From assembly GCA_008711295.1 (NCBI GenBank), contig VUYV01000036.1:695187-759186 (forward strand): a DNA stretch of 64,000 nt. Reading direction: 5' to 3'. The DNA comes from Anarhynchus alexandrinus (lineage: Eukaryota > Chordata > Aves > Charadriiformes > Charadriidae). The notes beneath the pieces were generated by a model. It was not told the origin of the DNA and made no database searches. It saw nothing but the letters and a program-made list of their open reading frames with translations. Position numbers and translations under genes: made by a program. Shown here piece by piece: positions 53,535 to 64,000 of this stretch (positions are counted from its first letter, which is position 1; every line of letters begins with the position of its first letter).

Positions 53535-54108
53535 CAGAATTAAAAAGAGTGATTCCTTTAAGATAGGCATATTCTTTTGCGCTTATATCCAGGTCCCAGA
53601 ATTTCCACAACAAATTCTTCATCTTCTGAACTTCTGCTAAAGATGGTCCCAGTGATGAACCACCCAGTTCATTGCCAGCAGTCAAAGACTTATTGAGAAG
53701 GATTTTTTTCAATAAACTAGGGGCTGAAATCTCTCTCAGGTCAAAATCCACCCCTTCTTGTGCCATGCCCAGGACAAAAAGAGGGGCCCAGTTTTGCTGT
53801 ATGAGGACAAGCTGATCCTCCAAGGGCACGTGATAAAAAGAAGGCAAGTTTCTAATAAAAGTTAAAGTCTTCAAGAGCACTTCAGAGGCTCTTCTGCATG
53901 TGGCTTCTGGCGTTTTCAGGACAACTCTTCTCCTGTTGACACAAGAGCAGCCCTTGTTTCCCGTGGAGCAATGGGGACTGCGGTACTGCTGGTGCCACTT
54001 GTCCTCACCTCCGTCTTCTTTCTTAAGGATCTGGTACAAGATGCTCTTAGCATGGTGCGTCTCACACTGGCATTTCCCAAACTTCTCAGCTGGGATCTCG
54101 GTAGCCAT
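53535..54108 (-). CDS. NR0B2: NR0B2-like exon 1 (N-terminus and most of the LBD)
   Basis: Encodes residues 1-191 plus the first base of codon 192. An SILYQIL motif at residues 22-28 is the (S/A)ILYxxL receptor box used by SHP and DAX1 to bind partner receptors. Residues 13-56 hold five cysteines (CQC, HCS, GCSC) where a normal receptor has its zinc fingers, but they do not form a C4 finger. The LBD starts near CRRASEVLLKTL (71-82), followed by FIRNLPSF (84-91), DQLVLIQQNW (98-107), APLFVLGMAQ (108-117), PSLLKKILL (130-138) and KEYAYLKGITLFN (178-190). The exon ends TTCTG|GTAAGT at the position, just after LFN, where NR0B genes carry their only intron. The ATG has T at -3 and G at +4, a mediocre context. 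Confidence 0.92.
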
Positions 54109-54157
54109 AGATCCAGAGTTCCCTGTGGCGGGAAACGGTGCACGGGGATCTATGCAT
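54086..54157 (-). other. Upstream ORF overlapping the receptor start codon
   Basis: A 23-codon frame starting at the ATG of TTGATGCATAG (54,157-54,155) in the predicted 5' UTR. It reads out of frame with the receptor and ends in a stop at 54,088-54,086, 20 nt past the receptor ATG. If transcription starts near 54,180, ribosomes would meet this ATG first. Confidence 0.5.
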
Positions 54158-54203
54158 CAACGGCAGGGGAGAGCATTTCTGCCACACAGCGAGGCATCGC
54201 CTG

Positions 54204-54214
54204 CTTTTTATATA
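54204..54214 (-). promoter_or_regulatory. TATA box of the NR0B2-like gene
   Basis: On the minus strand TATATAAAAAG, a consensus TATA element beginning 106 bp upstream of the ATG. It predicts a transcription start near 54,180 and a 5' UTR of about 75 nt. Confidence 0.75.
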
Positions 54215-54236
54215 CATGGGCGGTTGAAAAGTAATA

Positions 54237-54245
54237 TGACCCTGA
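54237..54245 (-). promoter_or_regulatory. NR5A/ERR-like extended half-site 1
   Basis: TCAGGGTCA on the minus strand differs at one base from TCAAGGTCA, the site for LRH-1, SF-1 and ERR. It lies 22 bp upstream of the TATA box. NR5A receptors are established activators of NR0B2 and NR0B1 promoters. Confidence 0.5.
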
Positions 54246-54254
54246 TCTGTAAAG

Positions 54255-54263
54255 TTACCTTGA
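54255..54263 (-). promoter_or_regulatory. NR5A/ERR-like extended half-site 2
   Basis: TCAAGGTAA on the minus strand, one base from the TCAAGGTCA consensus, 18 bp from the first site and in the same direction. Its flank, AGTTCAAGGTAA, also partly resembles an HNF4 site. Confidence 0.5.
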
Positions 54264-54266
54264 ACT

Positions 54267-54272
54267 TTATCT
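54267..54272 (-). promoter_or_regulatory. GATA-factor core site
   Basis: AGATAA on the minus strand, immediately upstream of half-site 2. A short motif that may be a chance match; it is noted because GATA factors cooperate with NR5A receptors at several gonadal and hepatic promoters. Confidence 0.3.
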
Positions 54273-54285
54273 GCACCAGTCTGCT

Positions 54286-54460
54286 TCGAATGAGGCGGGG
54301 CTGCAGGCTGCCGGTGTCGCACCGGGCTGCCATAGCCCTGGGGGAACGGGAGGGCTCACGCCGGCCAGGCCAGCCGGCAGCACGGGCGCTGTGCCTGGCC
54401 TCCTGCCACCATGCCAGTGGCTCTGTGCTGCTGCCACCAGCAGTGGCAGTTTTGCAGAGA
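54286..54460. promoter_or_regulatory. GC-rich upstream patch of the NR0B2-like promoter
   Basis: A local GC-rich island in AT-rich DNA, starting with GAGGCGGGG (GC box) and including CGCCGGCC-type CpG clusters. It lies 70-250 bp upstream of the TATA box and is probably part of the proximal promoter or enhancer. Confidence 0.45.
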
Positions 54461-57400
54461 CCAGCTATGTAACACATACAACCTGCCCCTGAAAACTGTG
54501 ACACCATAAGTGAAGAAGGAACAAGTTGTCTATCTTTTTATTGATACTCTGACCTTGCCCTCTAGCTAATGCTCTGGAGTGCACAGAAATACATTTATAC
54601 TTATGAATGATGCTGTGGTAGCAGTGTCTTGAGTAGACCCTTTTACTTTTTGTTAAAAGGAGCCGCCTGAAGATGCTGTGGATGTCTACCATCACTTTTC
54701 ACAGAACACTTAACAGTGTTCGTACTTTACACTGTAGCTAATAGGATGGGACACCTATGTCAAGGAGCTCACAGGTGGAAGTCCCAGGGATGAAAATCCC
54801 ATGTATAGGAATTATTTCACATTACTGAGAGATTTGAGAGAAACTTCAGAGAAAGTCAGCTGCTATAGCTCATGACAATGTTACCTCCTGCATTTCACAT
54901 ATGATAATTTCAAATGCAGAACATGCGGACTTCTCCCAGACTTGCTGTGTAATTAAATATTCTTCACAGAAGCTGTGGAAATAAAACTGATGAAGAAAGA
55001 GAGCAAAATGGCAATTTGTACTGTTGTATGTGTGAACTTTTGTAGCAGAACAAGAGCTGAATTGTAGAATTGTCAGGACTCTCCAGTCATCATCAAAGAA
55101 CATTAAGTAACAGGAATGCAAGGAACTCGGCCTTAATAAGAAGAATTTAATTGAATACTTCAATTTCTTGTTACTTTGCACTCTCTTGCTTGCTCTTATA
55201 TGGGGGAAGAGGTACTAAATTTTTTCACCAAGCGTAATATTTATGCATTCCTACCACCTGGGCTCTTATCATGCCTTAAGAAAAACAGTTCCAAGAGGTA
55301 CTTCTGTCAAATTTCCAAGCTTTAGGTGTGTAAAGGCCATCCCATCAGACGCATAGCCACAAATTTGTGCTTTGCTGCAACAGCTTGTTTTTTCCATGCT
55401 GGGCCATTTAAAAATTTCCATTTATTTCCCTCTCCATGATATTTAAGTTGCAAAATTTTCCCCTTCTGAGGAGATAAAAAGTGGGGGAAGAGATGACTGC
55501 TCCAAAGTTGAGTAATCTAGAAGTGTAGTGCTGCTGAGGTGCAACTACCACTAGCTGCAGTGAAGGTCAAGGGGGCCCAGAGCACTGAACACCTGATGGG
55601 ATTTGCTTGTCCACCTCTCCATTCATTCAACAGCTCTTTACTGTTGTCCATTGCTGGGATATCAAAGAGCTTTTTAGGTTAAATGGCACAGCAACAGAGA
55701 AGTCCCCAGAAAGTCCCATTCTTCTTATTCTTACTGTAAAGTTCTAGCTGGGCTGAGGTTCAGTGGAACAAACTCCAGTTGCAGGGCTAATGCCATCCGA
55801 GGTTCTGCATGAGTTACATAGATTGGCTAATGGCTGTACTAGAAAGAGAGACTGAGCTTGCTAAAATCATCTAGGTAGGAGAGTGAGCTCTGATAAAAAA
55901 AACCCTCCTCTACGCCAAGGAAAAAAATCTTTTACTTCAGCTGAAATCAGCACCATTTCACAGTTCACCATCATTTCACCCTCATTGTTCATGTCGTCAC
56001 TTCACAGTTCCTATTAATCGTGCTTATTAAAGTTCTACTCCAGATTAAATTGGTTCCTTTCCTACTTTTTTTTTTCTGTGATTTTCATCAGTCATATGCA
56101 GACAGTCCTGATGTCAGAAACATATGGTATTGGATACCATTTCTATTTATCATAATTGATTTCCTTTGATTGTGTGTAGTTCTAAGAGGCAGAAGCAAAT
56201 GATGTTTTTCTAACAGGAATTCCTGGTATATTATAATAGCTTTATGACTGTTTACCAAAAATACAGAGTAAAGGTTATTGCCTCAGCACAAATGTTAAGG
56301 ACACATCATCAGCTTTTTCTGAGGGAATAATTACTTCATTATGAGTCAATATTGAATTGCAGGTGAAACTGATCCTGGTGGTCCTGATTCAAAATTGTCT
56401 GAAATGAGCTCTCCCAGTGACCTAATTTTCTCAAAAGTAGAAGATCAGCAGCTAAATTTAGCTCTATGCTCATAAATTACACAGTAGCTATTTTTTTCTT
56501 CCTAAATCTTACCTATAGAATGGTTGAAGCCACGTGCACCTAGATATCAAGCATCTACAGTCTTCTTGCTACAGTAGCAATGCTTCTTACTTTCAAATGT
56601 TAAGAAAGTATACTATACAAAAAACAATTTTGTGATATGAGAAATTCCCATGAACATGTATCTATTTTAGCTGTTTCTAGCATGACAGTCTGAGAACAGT
56701 AAGACATTCCCATCAGTGTTATTTTTTCTGGTTTGCATTTATATACTTTTTCAATCAACAAAGCACACACACCCACAAATATTCACTGCCACCACATTCT
56801 CTCTGCAACCATCAGAATTGCTCCTCAGGCACAAGTGCCACCATTTGGACAACAAAAAAAAATGTATTCTAAGTCCACACACAGAATTGCTACAGACAGC
56901 TCGTGGATATTCATACCATTCCTGGGAATTGTCTTGCTCCGATCAAGGCTGTCATCTCCATCTCTCCCATGAGTAATGTTTTGCACACCTGTGTATTGCT
57001 GTTACAGAGAATATATACTTAATATAGCTCATCATCTTTGTTGTTTAGGTGATTCACACGCGATGCAACATTTTTCCTAAAATCCCTGGATTTCCCAGGT
57101 TTGCAAAGACTGCCTGCTAGGCATAGATGGTCCCAGGCTTCTGCCTTCTCTGACCAGTGTGCTACAGCAGGGTCAGTGTAATGAAGTCAGCAGGAGCTGA
57201 GGGATACTTATTACTATTAAATATACAGTGACTTATGCACATTCTTAAATATCCTATTGAGTCCAAAAGCATAAGGCCTGTAGTATTTTGGGCTCTTAGT
57301 CCATAGCCTTAATTTGCCTAATAGGATACTTGGAAGGCTGAAGAGACTTGTCTGATAATATAGGAGCTTAAGTGGCCATCTCATCCTTACCTTGGCAGTA

Positions 57401-60400
57401 GCCAAGCGCGAGTCCTTCAGGAAGAGTGTAAGATATATACCACTCTTCTCATGAGTACTTTTATTGTGTTCAATCACTTGCAGCTTAGGGAATTCCTGAA
57501 CCAGAGTGTTTTTATGCATTTAATAACTCTCAATTAATTTCTACTCAATTATCTCATGCAGTCTGCTCCGAAGCCACGTGAACTTCCACATCAGCCTATG
57601 CCATGGAGCTCTGTGGATGCTGTACGTGAGACAAAACTTGATCAAACATGACATTTGCTGAATTTGGTGCCTTCTTGCTCTTGTACTGGGGAAAAAAAAA
57701 AGGAATCAGTCAATCTCTATTCACCCTCTCTGTAGTTTGCTTTATTTTATAAATCTCAGTAAGACTTCCACAGTCATCCTTTGTCCAAACTAAAGAGACA
57801 TAGCTTCCAAAACAGTTTTTTCTTTAGAGTGGCACCAAGCCTTTGATCATCCTGTTACCCTTCTTTGAACCTTTCTTAGCACTATATCATTTCTAAGATA
57901 TTCTTTAAGGGGGAGTGGGGAAAGTATCAGAACAGGACACGGTATCTAGGACTTAGGAGAGCATGCATTTATACAGGGACAGTATTAAGTTCTCTGTTTT
58001 GTCTTTCCCAGAAGTCACTCCCGAACACCGAGCTGCTGTTGCCGTGAAACTGTCACAGCCCCCAAGTTTTACTCCTGAGTGACAGTCATCAGTTCAGAGG
58101 CTCTCATCTTAGTCAGGAGTGGAGTCAGGAGTGGTTTAGCTTATGTGCATCTTTTACCATGTATATATGCTGAATTACCTTTGACACCTAGCTGATGATT
58201 TTCATAAAGCCCTTTTGCAGTTCTTCTGACAGTTCTAGTCTTCCTCTGAATAATTTTGTATCATCAGCAAACATTCATATTCTGAAACTTTGAAGGCACT
58301 GCTCTTCAGAATAATTCACTCAATGCTGTGAGTTGTTTAAAAGACTATCATAATTTAACTGTGGGGCAGAAAATCTGATGTTATCCTTGCAGTAGAGTGT
58401 TGGTATATACAAGTACATACATGTTGGACTATATGTATGGTGCACAGCGTATACGGTAACTAAGTTATTACTAAGCAGTGATGGTGAGCTCTCCTACTTT
58501 CCAAAAAGGTGAGACTGAAGGCAGATGCATTTCTGGAGGAGAATAATCTTCCACAATTATTTTATATGGGCTACAAGAAGGAAACACCCTCCTAGGAAGC
58601 TGACAGCAGCCTTTTTGAGGTCATCCTGTCTGACACATGCACGTATTCCTTGATTCAGTGACCTCTTATCTCTCTGGTCTCCCGTACAAACATCTAATTG
58701 GTCTATAAACATCTGTATGACCTTAGAACAGGATTTTCTCTATGAGTTTTATACATTTCATTTTCTGGGAGGAGTTGGGTGAATCTTGTGTTGCTGGTAC
58801 TTTGGAGGACACATGACTTCACTGACAGCCTTAATGATGACAAAAGGAGCCAGTAATAAAACCAATATCTTTCTAGAAGGGTTCCATAGCTTTCTTGTCT
58901 TATGGTGACACACCATCTTTCTTGAGCAATAAAGGTATTCGTTTCTCCACTGGAGGAACTGAGAGCTGCCATTCAGACTGCCTACTTTGGCTAGGCAGAT
59001 AGTGGGAAGTATCATCCCCAAGTTAAAGCCTGCTCAGCTTTGAAACAAGTTCTGAAATGCTGTCTTCAGCTTATGCTCCAACAGGTAATGCTATGGCAAG
59101 TCAGGATTTGGCCCTTATATCTGAAGCAAGCATATGTAAATTATAAATCCAGTTAATTTAAGCATGTTTAGCTTATCTTGAAGGTAAGTGGGTGAACTTC
59201 TCAAGTGATTGAAGTTAAGCATATGAAGTTAAGCACTTTGCTTGTTAGGTCTGGTAAAATCAGCATCTTTTTGATGACAGCCATTGAATAGAAGTAGCAA
59301 ATTAACAGAGAGGCAGCTGCCCCAGGAGGCGAGGCTCTGCAGTGAAATGTTGTCTATCACTGAAACCAGGCCTGTTTTAAATTTGCCTCTGGTGACTGAG
59401 TTAGAGAAAAGGCAAATGCCACTGAACTTCTGCCCCACATCCTGACATGAAGAAGGAGCTCTGAGAACCCCTCTTCCTAAAAACCTACCCCGGGCATCTA
59501 CTTTTCACTCATGCTCTGCTGTTCTTTGTTTCCAAACACAATGGAGTAGCATTTAAAGTGACTTTTTGGCAGGTGCTGGTCACTGGTTGAAGAAGGGAGA
59601 GTGTTTGCCTTCATTTTAGACCGAGGACATTTTGTTAGAGACTTTTTGCTGCCCGACCATACTTCAGCTGTTGCAAATGTGAATGCAAACATGTGTCATC
59701 TGGAGCTATAACCAAATCTGAGACTAAAATATTAGTACAGAAAGTAAATTATCAACACAGTGATGCTCCTTGGGCAGAAGATGGGGTGACACAGGAACAT
59801 ATTTCTTAACTCTTCAGCTTCTTATGAATCTACAGCAGCAATGGATTTCCACGTACGCAAATGTATAAATAAACCCAAAAGGGCTTTCATGGTTGTTTAA
59901 AACAAACAAACCCCAGCTGGACATGTAAACTCTTGCCATGATTTTTGAACAGCTTTATCCTGCCTCTCAGTAACATGGGGTCAGAGCCTTCATCATCTAA
60001 AAACCCAAGCAGTCATCACTTTGCAGTTGCAGCACAGCTGCGCACACCACAGCAGATGTGCCGCTACTGGGCCGCTTCTCCCTTCGTTAAAGGTAAGGGT
60101 CTGTTTTAGGCAGTGTATAGAAAGGAGCGTGAATCTGGAGACATGAGTAGGTTTTCAGCTGCCCAACATCAGTTGTTTGCTTTCTTCATAGTAGAAAAAT
60201 TGGTGAATTTTTATAAGGGCAAATCAGCAAATTTTTATAAGGGCACATTTTGGGAGGATGGGGGTTTGGAAAGATTATAAAATAAACCAGAAATGACCTC
60301 GTACCAGATTGTGCCATTTTTCTATGGCTTCCCCACCAAGGAGACGGTGTTTGTACAGTCACCCTTATCAGCACTGGGACCGGCACCATCTGTCATTTTA

Positions 60401-63400
60401 ACTATGGATAGATAGACCACTTATTATTGCTCAGCAAGTGGAAGATGCTGGAAAGCGAGGCAGAAAAAGGGCACAGTTTTGAAAAAGCAAAGATAAAAAC
60501 TGCTCCTGGCTAGCAATGCCAGCTCCAGGGTGGCACTGAAAAGGTGACTCCTCCCTTCAGCCCCCTCCCCTGCTGAGAAGAGTGGTGGTGATGATCAACA
60601 TTTTAAACATAGTATGGAGCCCACTATCATATTAAACATAAGTCTGTCTGCTATCATTGAAGATAAATGCCTAATCTAGTGATTAGCACTCTATAAATAC
60701 CACAGATTAGCAAGTGAAGGTTAGATGACAGATTAGATATGTGGTATATATCTTCAGACAAGTCTACGATAAAATGAGCAAGGTCTTAACAAGTAATCTG
60801 TGGTCCAAAAAACTAAATCCCAAACACTTCCATTTTATTTTGAAATGTATGAGGGGCAACAAACTTCTACCAGAGGTATAAGACTAATGCATTGAGTTTT
60901 CCCTGTGACAAAATCAACATGCCCAAACTTCCCTCACTGTTTGCCATAGGATAACTTTTCTATCAATAAATCTTAAATTAAATATTTATCTATTTGGATT
61001 GGGGTGGGGGGAGAAAGCAGTTCTATCTCAAAATTTGGATTTCTCAGAGCTCAGACTACTTTAAAATGATAAAAAAAATCTACATTATTTGGGTTTGATT
61101 CTTCATAATCAGTTACTGATTATGACTCATGAAGCCTGTATGTACAAATCTCCAAGTGTTCACCCAGGCCCAGAGAGATTCTTCATCAGATATTTCCTCA
61201 ACACAGTTTACCCAGAAGAGCCCCATTTCTTCTATCTGTCTTTGACCGTCTCCCCACCTTGATTGCTGTGCCTTTCTTCTACTACACCTCTGCCAAGGAG
61301 ATACCTGCTTCATTCTCTCGCAGATGGTTTCCCATCTGATTTTAAGTAAGGCTGGGAAGAGTGCAGACAGAGCTGTGGTAGGATCTTATTGCAGATCTAT
61401 TTCCTTACAATTTTCCTACTATTTCCCAAAGGGGCAGAGACAGAGCAGTTCACAAAACCACCACATCCGGGGACTAGGACATCAGGGGATCCCTGGAATT
61501 GAGAGGAGTAACCAAACCCAATCCACTTTTGGAGCTTAAACATCTTTGCAAAAGCTGTACGTCCAAGTCTAAGCACATCTTCAATTGCCTGAGCTTGAAT
61601 TACTTCAGATTTTAGAGATTCTCTGGTATTACGTACAACTGATACTCAATCTGTTAAACATTTACCTAACTGGCACCGCTGAAGACCAGTAAGGGCAAGA
61701 GTCTGCCAACCTTTAGGCAATCATTCCTTTAGGAATAGGTTGATCTGACAAAACTGGGGCGGAAGAAAAGCTGTTGAGCCATATACATGGTTGAAATTGT
61801 AAAGGAAATCTTTCTAGCTCCATGTGTGAGGCTTTATTTTCAAGATACTTTGGGGAAAGAGCCATCTTTCTGATAACCATGGAGTCCAGCAGGAGTGAAG
61901 AAGAAAGGCTGTGAAAACCTTGCCAAAGAGCAGTGTGGTTTTGAGCAAACAGGATTAGGAAACTAAGGCTAAGAAAATGAATTTCAAGTGCTCAAACCCA
62001 GAGTAAGACAGTCATGGTGTCTCTATGTAGAAAGAACCAGGATGCTGAGAGAGTAGGAGTTCCTTAAACTTTTAAATAGTACAGGTCAAAAATTGAAGGG
62101 AGGGAGAGGAGGAAAAGATAAACCTGAGCATATTTAATAAGAGCAGATTATGGCAGGATAAATGTTATTTGCAAATATTCATACGAAGATGTGAGTTGCC
62201 CATGGAGTCAAAGGTGGCCACAAGATACAAGCACTTCCGTGCTGTTCACTGGTAGATTGAAAGGCATTCAGACCTTCTTCTGGACCTATTTCTGTATGCC
62301 GTAAATTAATGCTTTGCTCATTCAGTATTGGGATTTCAGCACTGTGAGATCAACTGCTGCTTACTCTGGCATTTATGTTATTCCTGTCACTCTGAAAAAC
62401 AGCTCTGAGATTTTTAGAAACAAGCACATTTGCAAAAATTATATTTTTGAAAGAGAAGGCTGGCTCCATTTGTCTCATAAAAGTCTGTGCTTAACCACTT
62501 TTTAAAAAATACTATTATTTTAAGGTCAGTGGAAACTCCATTAAAGTGTTTCAGGAAATCGTCAGATCATTAAAGCAATGGAAATTGAAACGTATGCAAT
62601 GTACTGATTTCAAACACATTATAAAACAGTGGGCAAGAAATCAAGTGTATTCTCTAGTCTTAGTGTAACATTCTCCTTTGGGACCCACACAATTTGGGAG
62701 TGATTTTATCATGCTATATGCCAGTGACTGCTCCTAGCTAGCAGTGGCTACCAAAAGGTATTTTTCCTTCAGAGATGCCTGCATTGTCACCTCTCAAACT
62801 GGCCTTTGAAACTAAGCGGAGACATACCTTTTCCTCTTTTAGCTGCCCTGGGAAACACATGTATGAGAAGCATTGTCCTCGAGAGAATGTCTGATACATA
62901 GAACTACCACCCTGAAGGGAACAGACACCTTAGAGTCCAGCTACGTGCTTGAAATGGTGTTCAGAAAGGCAAGTTTCATCTAAAAGCAACTGAGACTGTT
63001 GGAGAATTCAGATCGGTCAGTAGAGCTGCAAGGCTTGCACATGTCTGCAGAGTGTTTAGGTTAGTGCTCAACAATCCCTTCACCCTCCCTGATTCCTGTG
63101 ACAAGATAAGATCTTCACGGCAGTCCTCTAGGAGGGTACATCCAAACTCAGATGACGGAAGCATTTATAACTTCTGCTTCCCTTTATAAATCAGATCCAA
63201 CAGCGAGGGTCATTCTGGCCCAAACCTCTCCCCCTTTTCCTCCCTCCTTCTGTCCCGTGTACTTTTTGTTCATTAGGCCAAGCAAGAAAGGCTCCAGCAC
63301 TTCCTTCCTTTAAGCCAGTACTTGATACCATCTGTTGTGGAGATGTGAATCTCCTTTGGACAGGGCTGGAGGGTTTGTCCTCTCTCAGACAGGTCGCAGC

Positions 63401-64000
63401 TGTTCCCATAACTGGCCAAGACCCTTAACATGCTCTCAGGTCATAGTGAAGTAGAAAGAGCTGAGCTGGGAAATGCCCAAATCCCAGGATATAAATATTT
63501 ATAAACCTCCTATTCTGCACCCACACCGTGTACCCTGCTAATCATGTTTTATACAATCTCCTGAGTGTGAACAAATGACACAGCTCGTTACTTGATCTCA
63601 TTTGAGACTGGAGTTGATGACAACCTCACACATGGAGGTGACAGTATTTTGGAGGGTTCCTCAACCCAGTTCCCAGCTCTGTCCTTGGAGAGGCTGCTGG
63701 GACAAGTGCTAAGTTGACCCAACAGGTCCCACCCTGTGGTAGTAGGCCACCCTCTCAGAGCTCTGTGCTCCTGATGGGTCCCACACACTTCTGCATGCAC
63801 CAGACTCCTCAGAGTGTTGTATCTGCTTTGGAAAGCAGGAGAAAAGTCATCTGCAGAGAGAATAAAATGACCTTGAGCTGGTTCATCGGTAGAAAAGGGC
63901 AGCAGAGCTGATCCAAGGGATGGGCAAAAACCTTGTCTCTGGTTCAGCAGAAGGATACTCTCACCAGCTCGACTGACACTTTTACTAGGACCTTTGGGGC
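54461..64000. other. Region upstream of the NR0B2-like gene, no gene recognised
   Basis: About 9.5 kb of AT-rich sequence to the window edge. No exon with a known domain and no CR1 tail was found. A 24-bp tandem duplication (AATTTTTATAAGGGC units) lies at 60,206-60,245. Open frames such as 54,870-55,181 are low-complexity or hydrophobic and unsupported. Confidence 0.5.
60206..60245 (+). repeat. Short tandem duplication, 24-bp period
   Basis: AATTTTTATAAGGGC occurs at 60,206-60,220 and again at 60,230-60,244, separated by AAATCAGCA. About 1.7 copies; probably replication slippage. Confidence 0.8.

Larger units (their letters stand above)
49202..54108 (-). other. NR0B2: NR0B2-like (SHP-type) orphan nuclear receptor gene, complete coding span
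   Basis: Two exons of 574 and 254 coding nt join in frame (total 828 nt, 275 residues plus stop) across one 4,079-bp GT-AG intron. The product is an atypical nuclear receptor with a ligand-binding domain and no zinc-finger DNA-binding domain. SHP/DAX1 proteins bind other receptors (LRH-1, HNF4A, FXR partners) through receptor-box motifs and repress their targets in the nucleus. Blocks FIRNLPSF, APLFVLGMAQ, PSLLKKILL and LQQEAQ are closer to SHP (NR0B2, about 257 residues) than to DAX1 (NR0B1), and the N-terminus is short with a single receptor box as in SHP. Because the locus adjoins BCKDHB, it may be a paralogue of mammalian NR0B2 rather than its ortholog. Confidence 0.9.

Noticed and set aside
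49202..54108. Assignment of the receptor as NR0B1 (DAX1)
   Set aside because: The short N-terminus with one receptor box and the blocks RNLPSF, PLFVLG, LKKILL and LQQEA match SHP better. DAX1 remains the second choice until a tree is built.

Overview
The window looks like avian (bird) nuclear DNA. It is AT-rich and intron- and intergenic-dominated. Its interspersed repeats are CR1 LINE copies in several states of 5' truncation and internal deletion, most carrying the CR1 3' end (repeated ATTCTATG-type octamer). There is also one ERVL-type solo LTR of a kind known from bird genomes. Two protein-coding genes can be supported by spliced conservation, both on the minus strand. No prokaryotic operons, CRISPR arrays, rRNA or tRNA genes were seen.

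Left part (1-27,150): the 5' portion of BCKDHB, the E1-beta subunit of the mitochondrial branched-chain alpha-ketoacid dehydrogenase complex. Exon 1 (26,985-27,150), exon 2 (24,239-24,316) and exon 3 (21,592-21,660) join in frame through GT-AG introns, all phase 1. I found no further exon, so 1-21,591 is taken as intron 3, running off the window. This intron holds two CR1 pieces, a 73-bp dispersed duplicate pair, a 13-N gap, and a 739-bp near-perfect tandem duplication whose copies are separated by a single N (probably a false assembly duplication). Exon 1 lies in a CpG island (about 26,520-27,460) with a consensus NRF-1 site, a CCAAT box and a GC box.

Middle (27,460-49,200): intergenic DNA with CR1 copies at 28.4-29.2, 30.0, 36.4-37.55, 42.4 and 45.6-47.3 kb. 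The last is split by a 733-bp ERVL-type solo LTR flanked by a decayed 5-bp target duplication. No host gene was recognised here.

Right part (49,200-54,250): a complete two-exon gene for a 275-residue NR0B-family orphan nuclear receptor. It has a ligand-binding domain and no DNA-binding domain. It resembles SHP/NR0B2 more than DAX1/NR0B1. Exon 1 (53,535-54,108) and exon 2 (49,202-49,455) are split by one 4.1-kb intron at the family's usual position. A TATA box, two NR5A/ERR-like extended half-sites, a GATA site and a short overlapping uORF lie just upstream. The 54.5-64 kb flank holds nothing I recognise.

The most interesting point is synteny. In human, NR0B2 is at 1p36.11 near TENT5B, while BCKDHB is at 6q14 near TENT5A. 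An NR0B2-like gene next to BCKDHB therefore suggests a 2R paralogue (ohnolog) kept in birds and lost in mammals, or a lineage-specific relocation. Both explanations can be tested.
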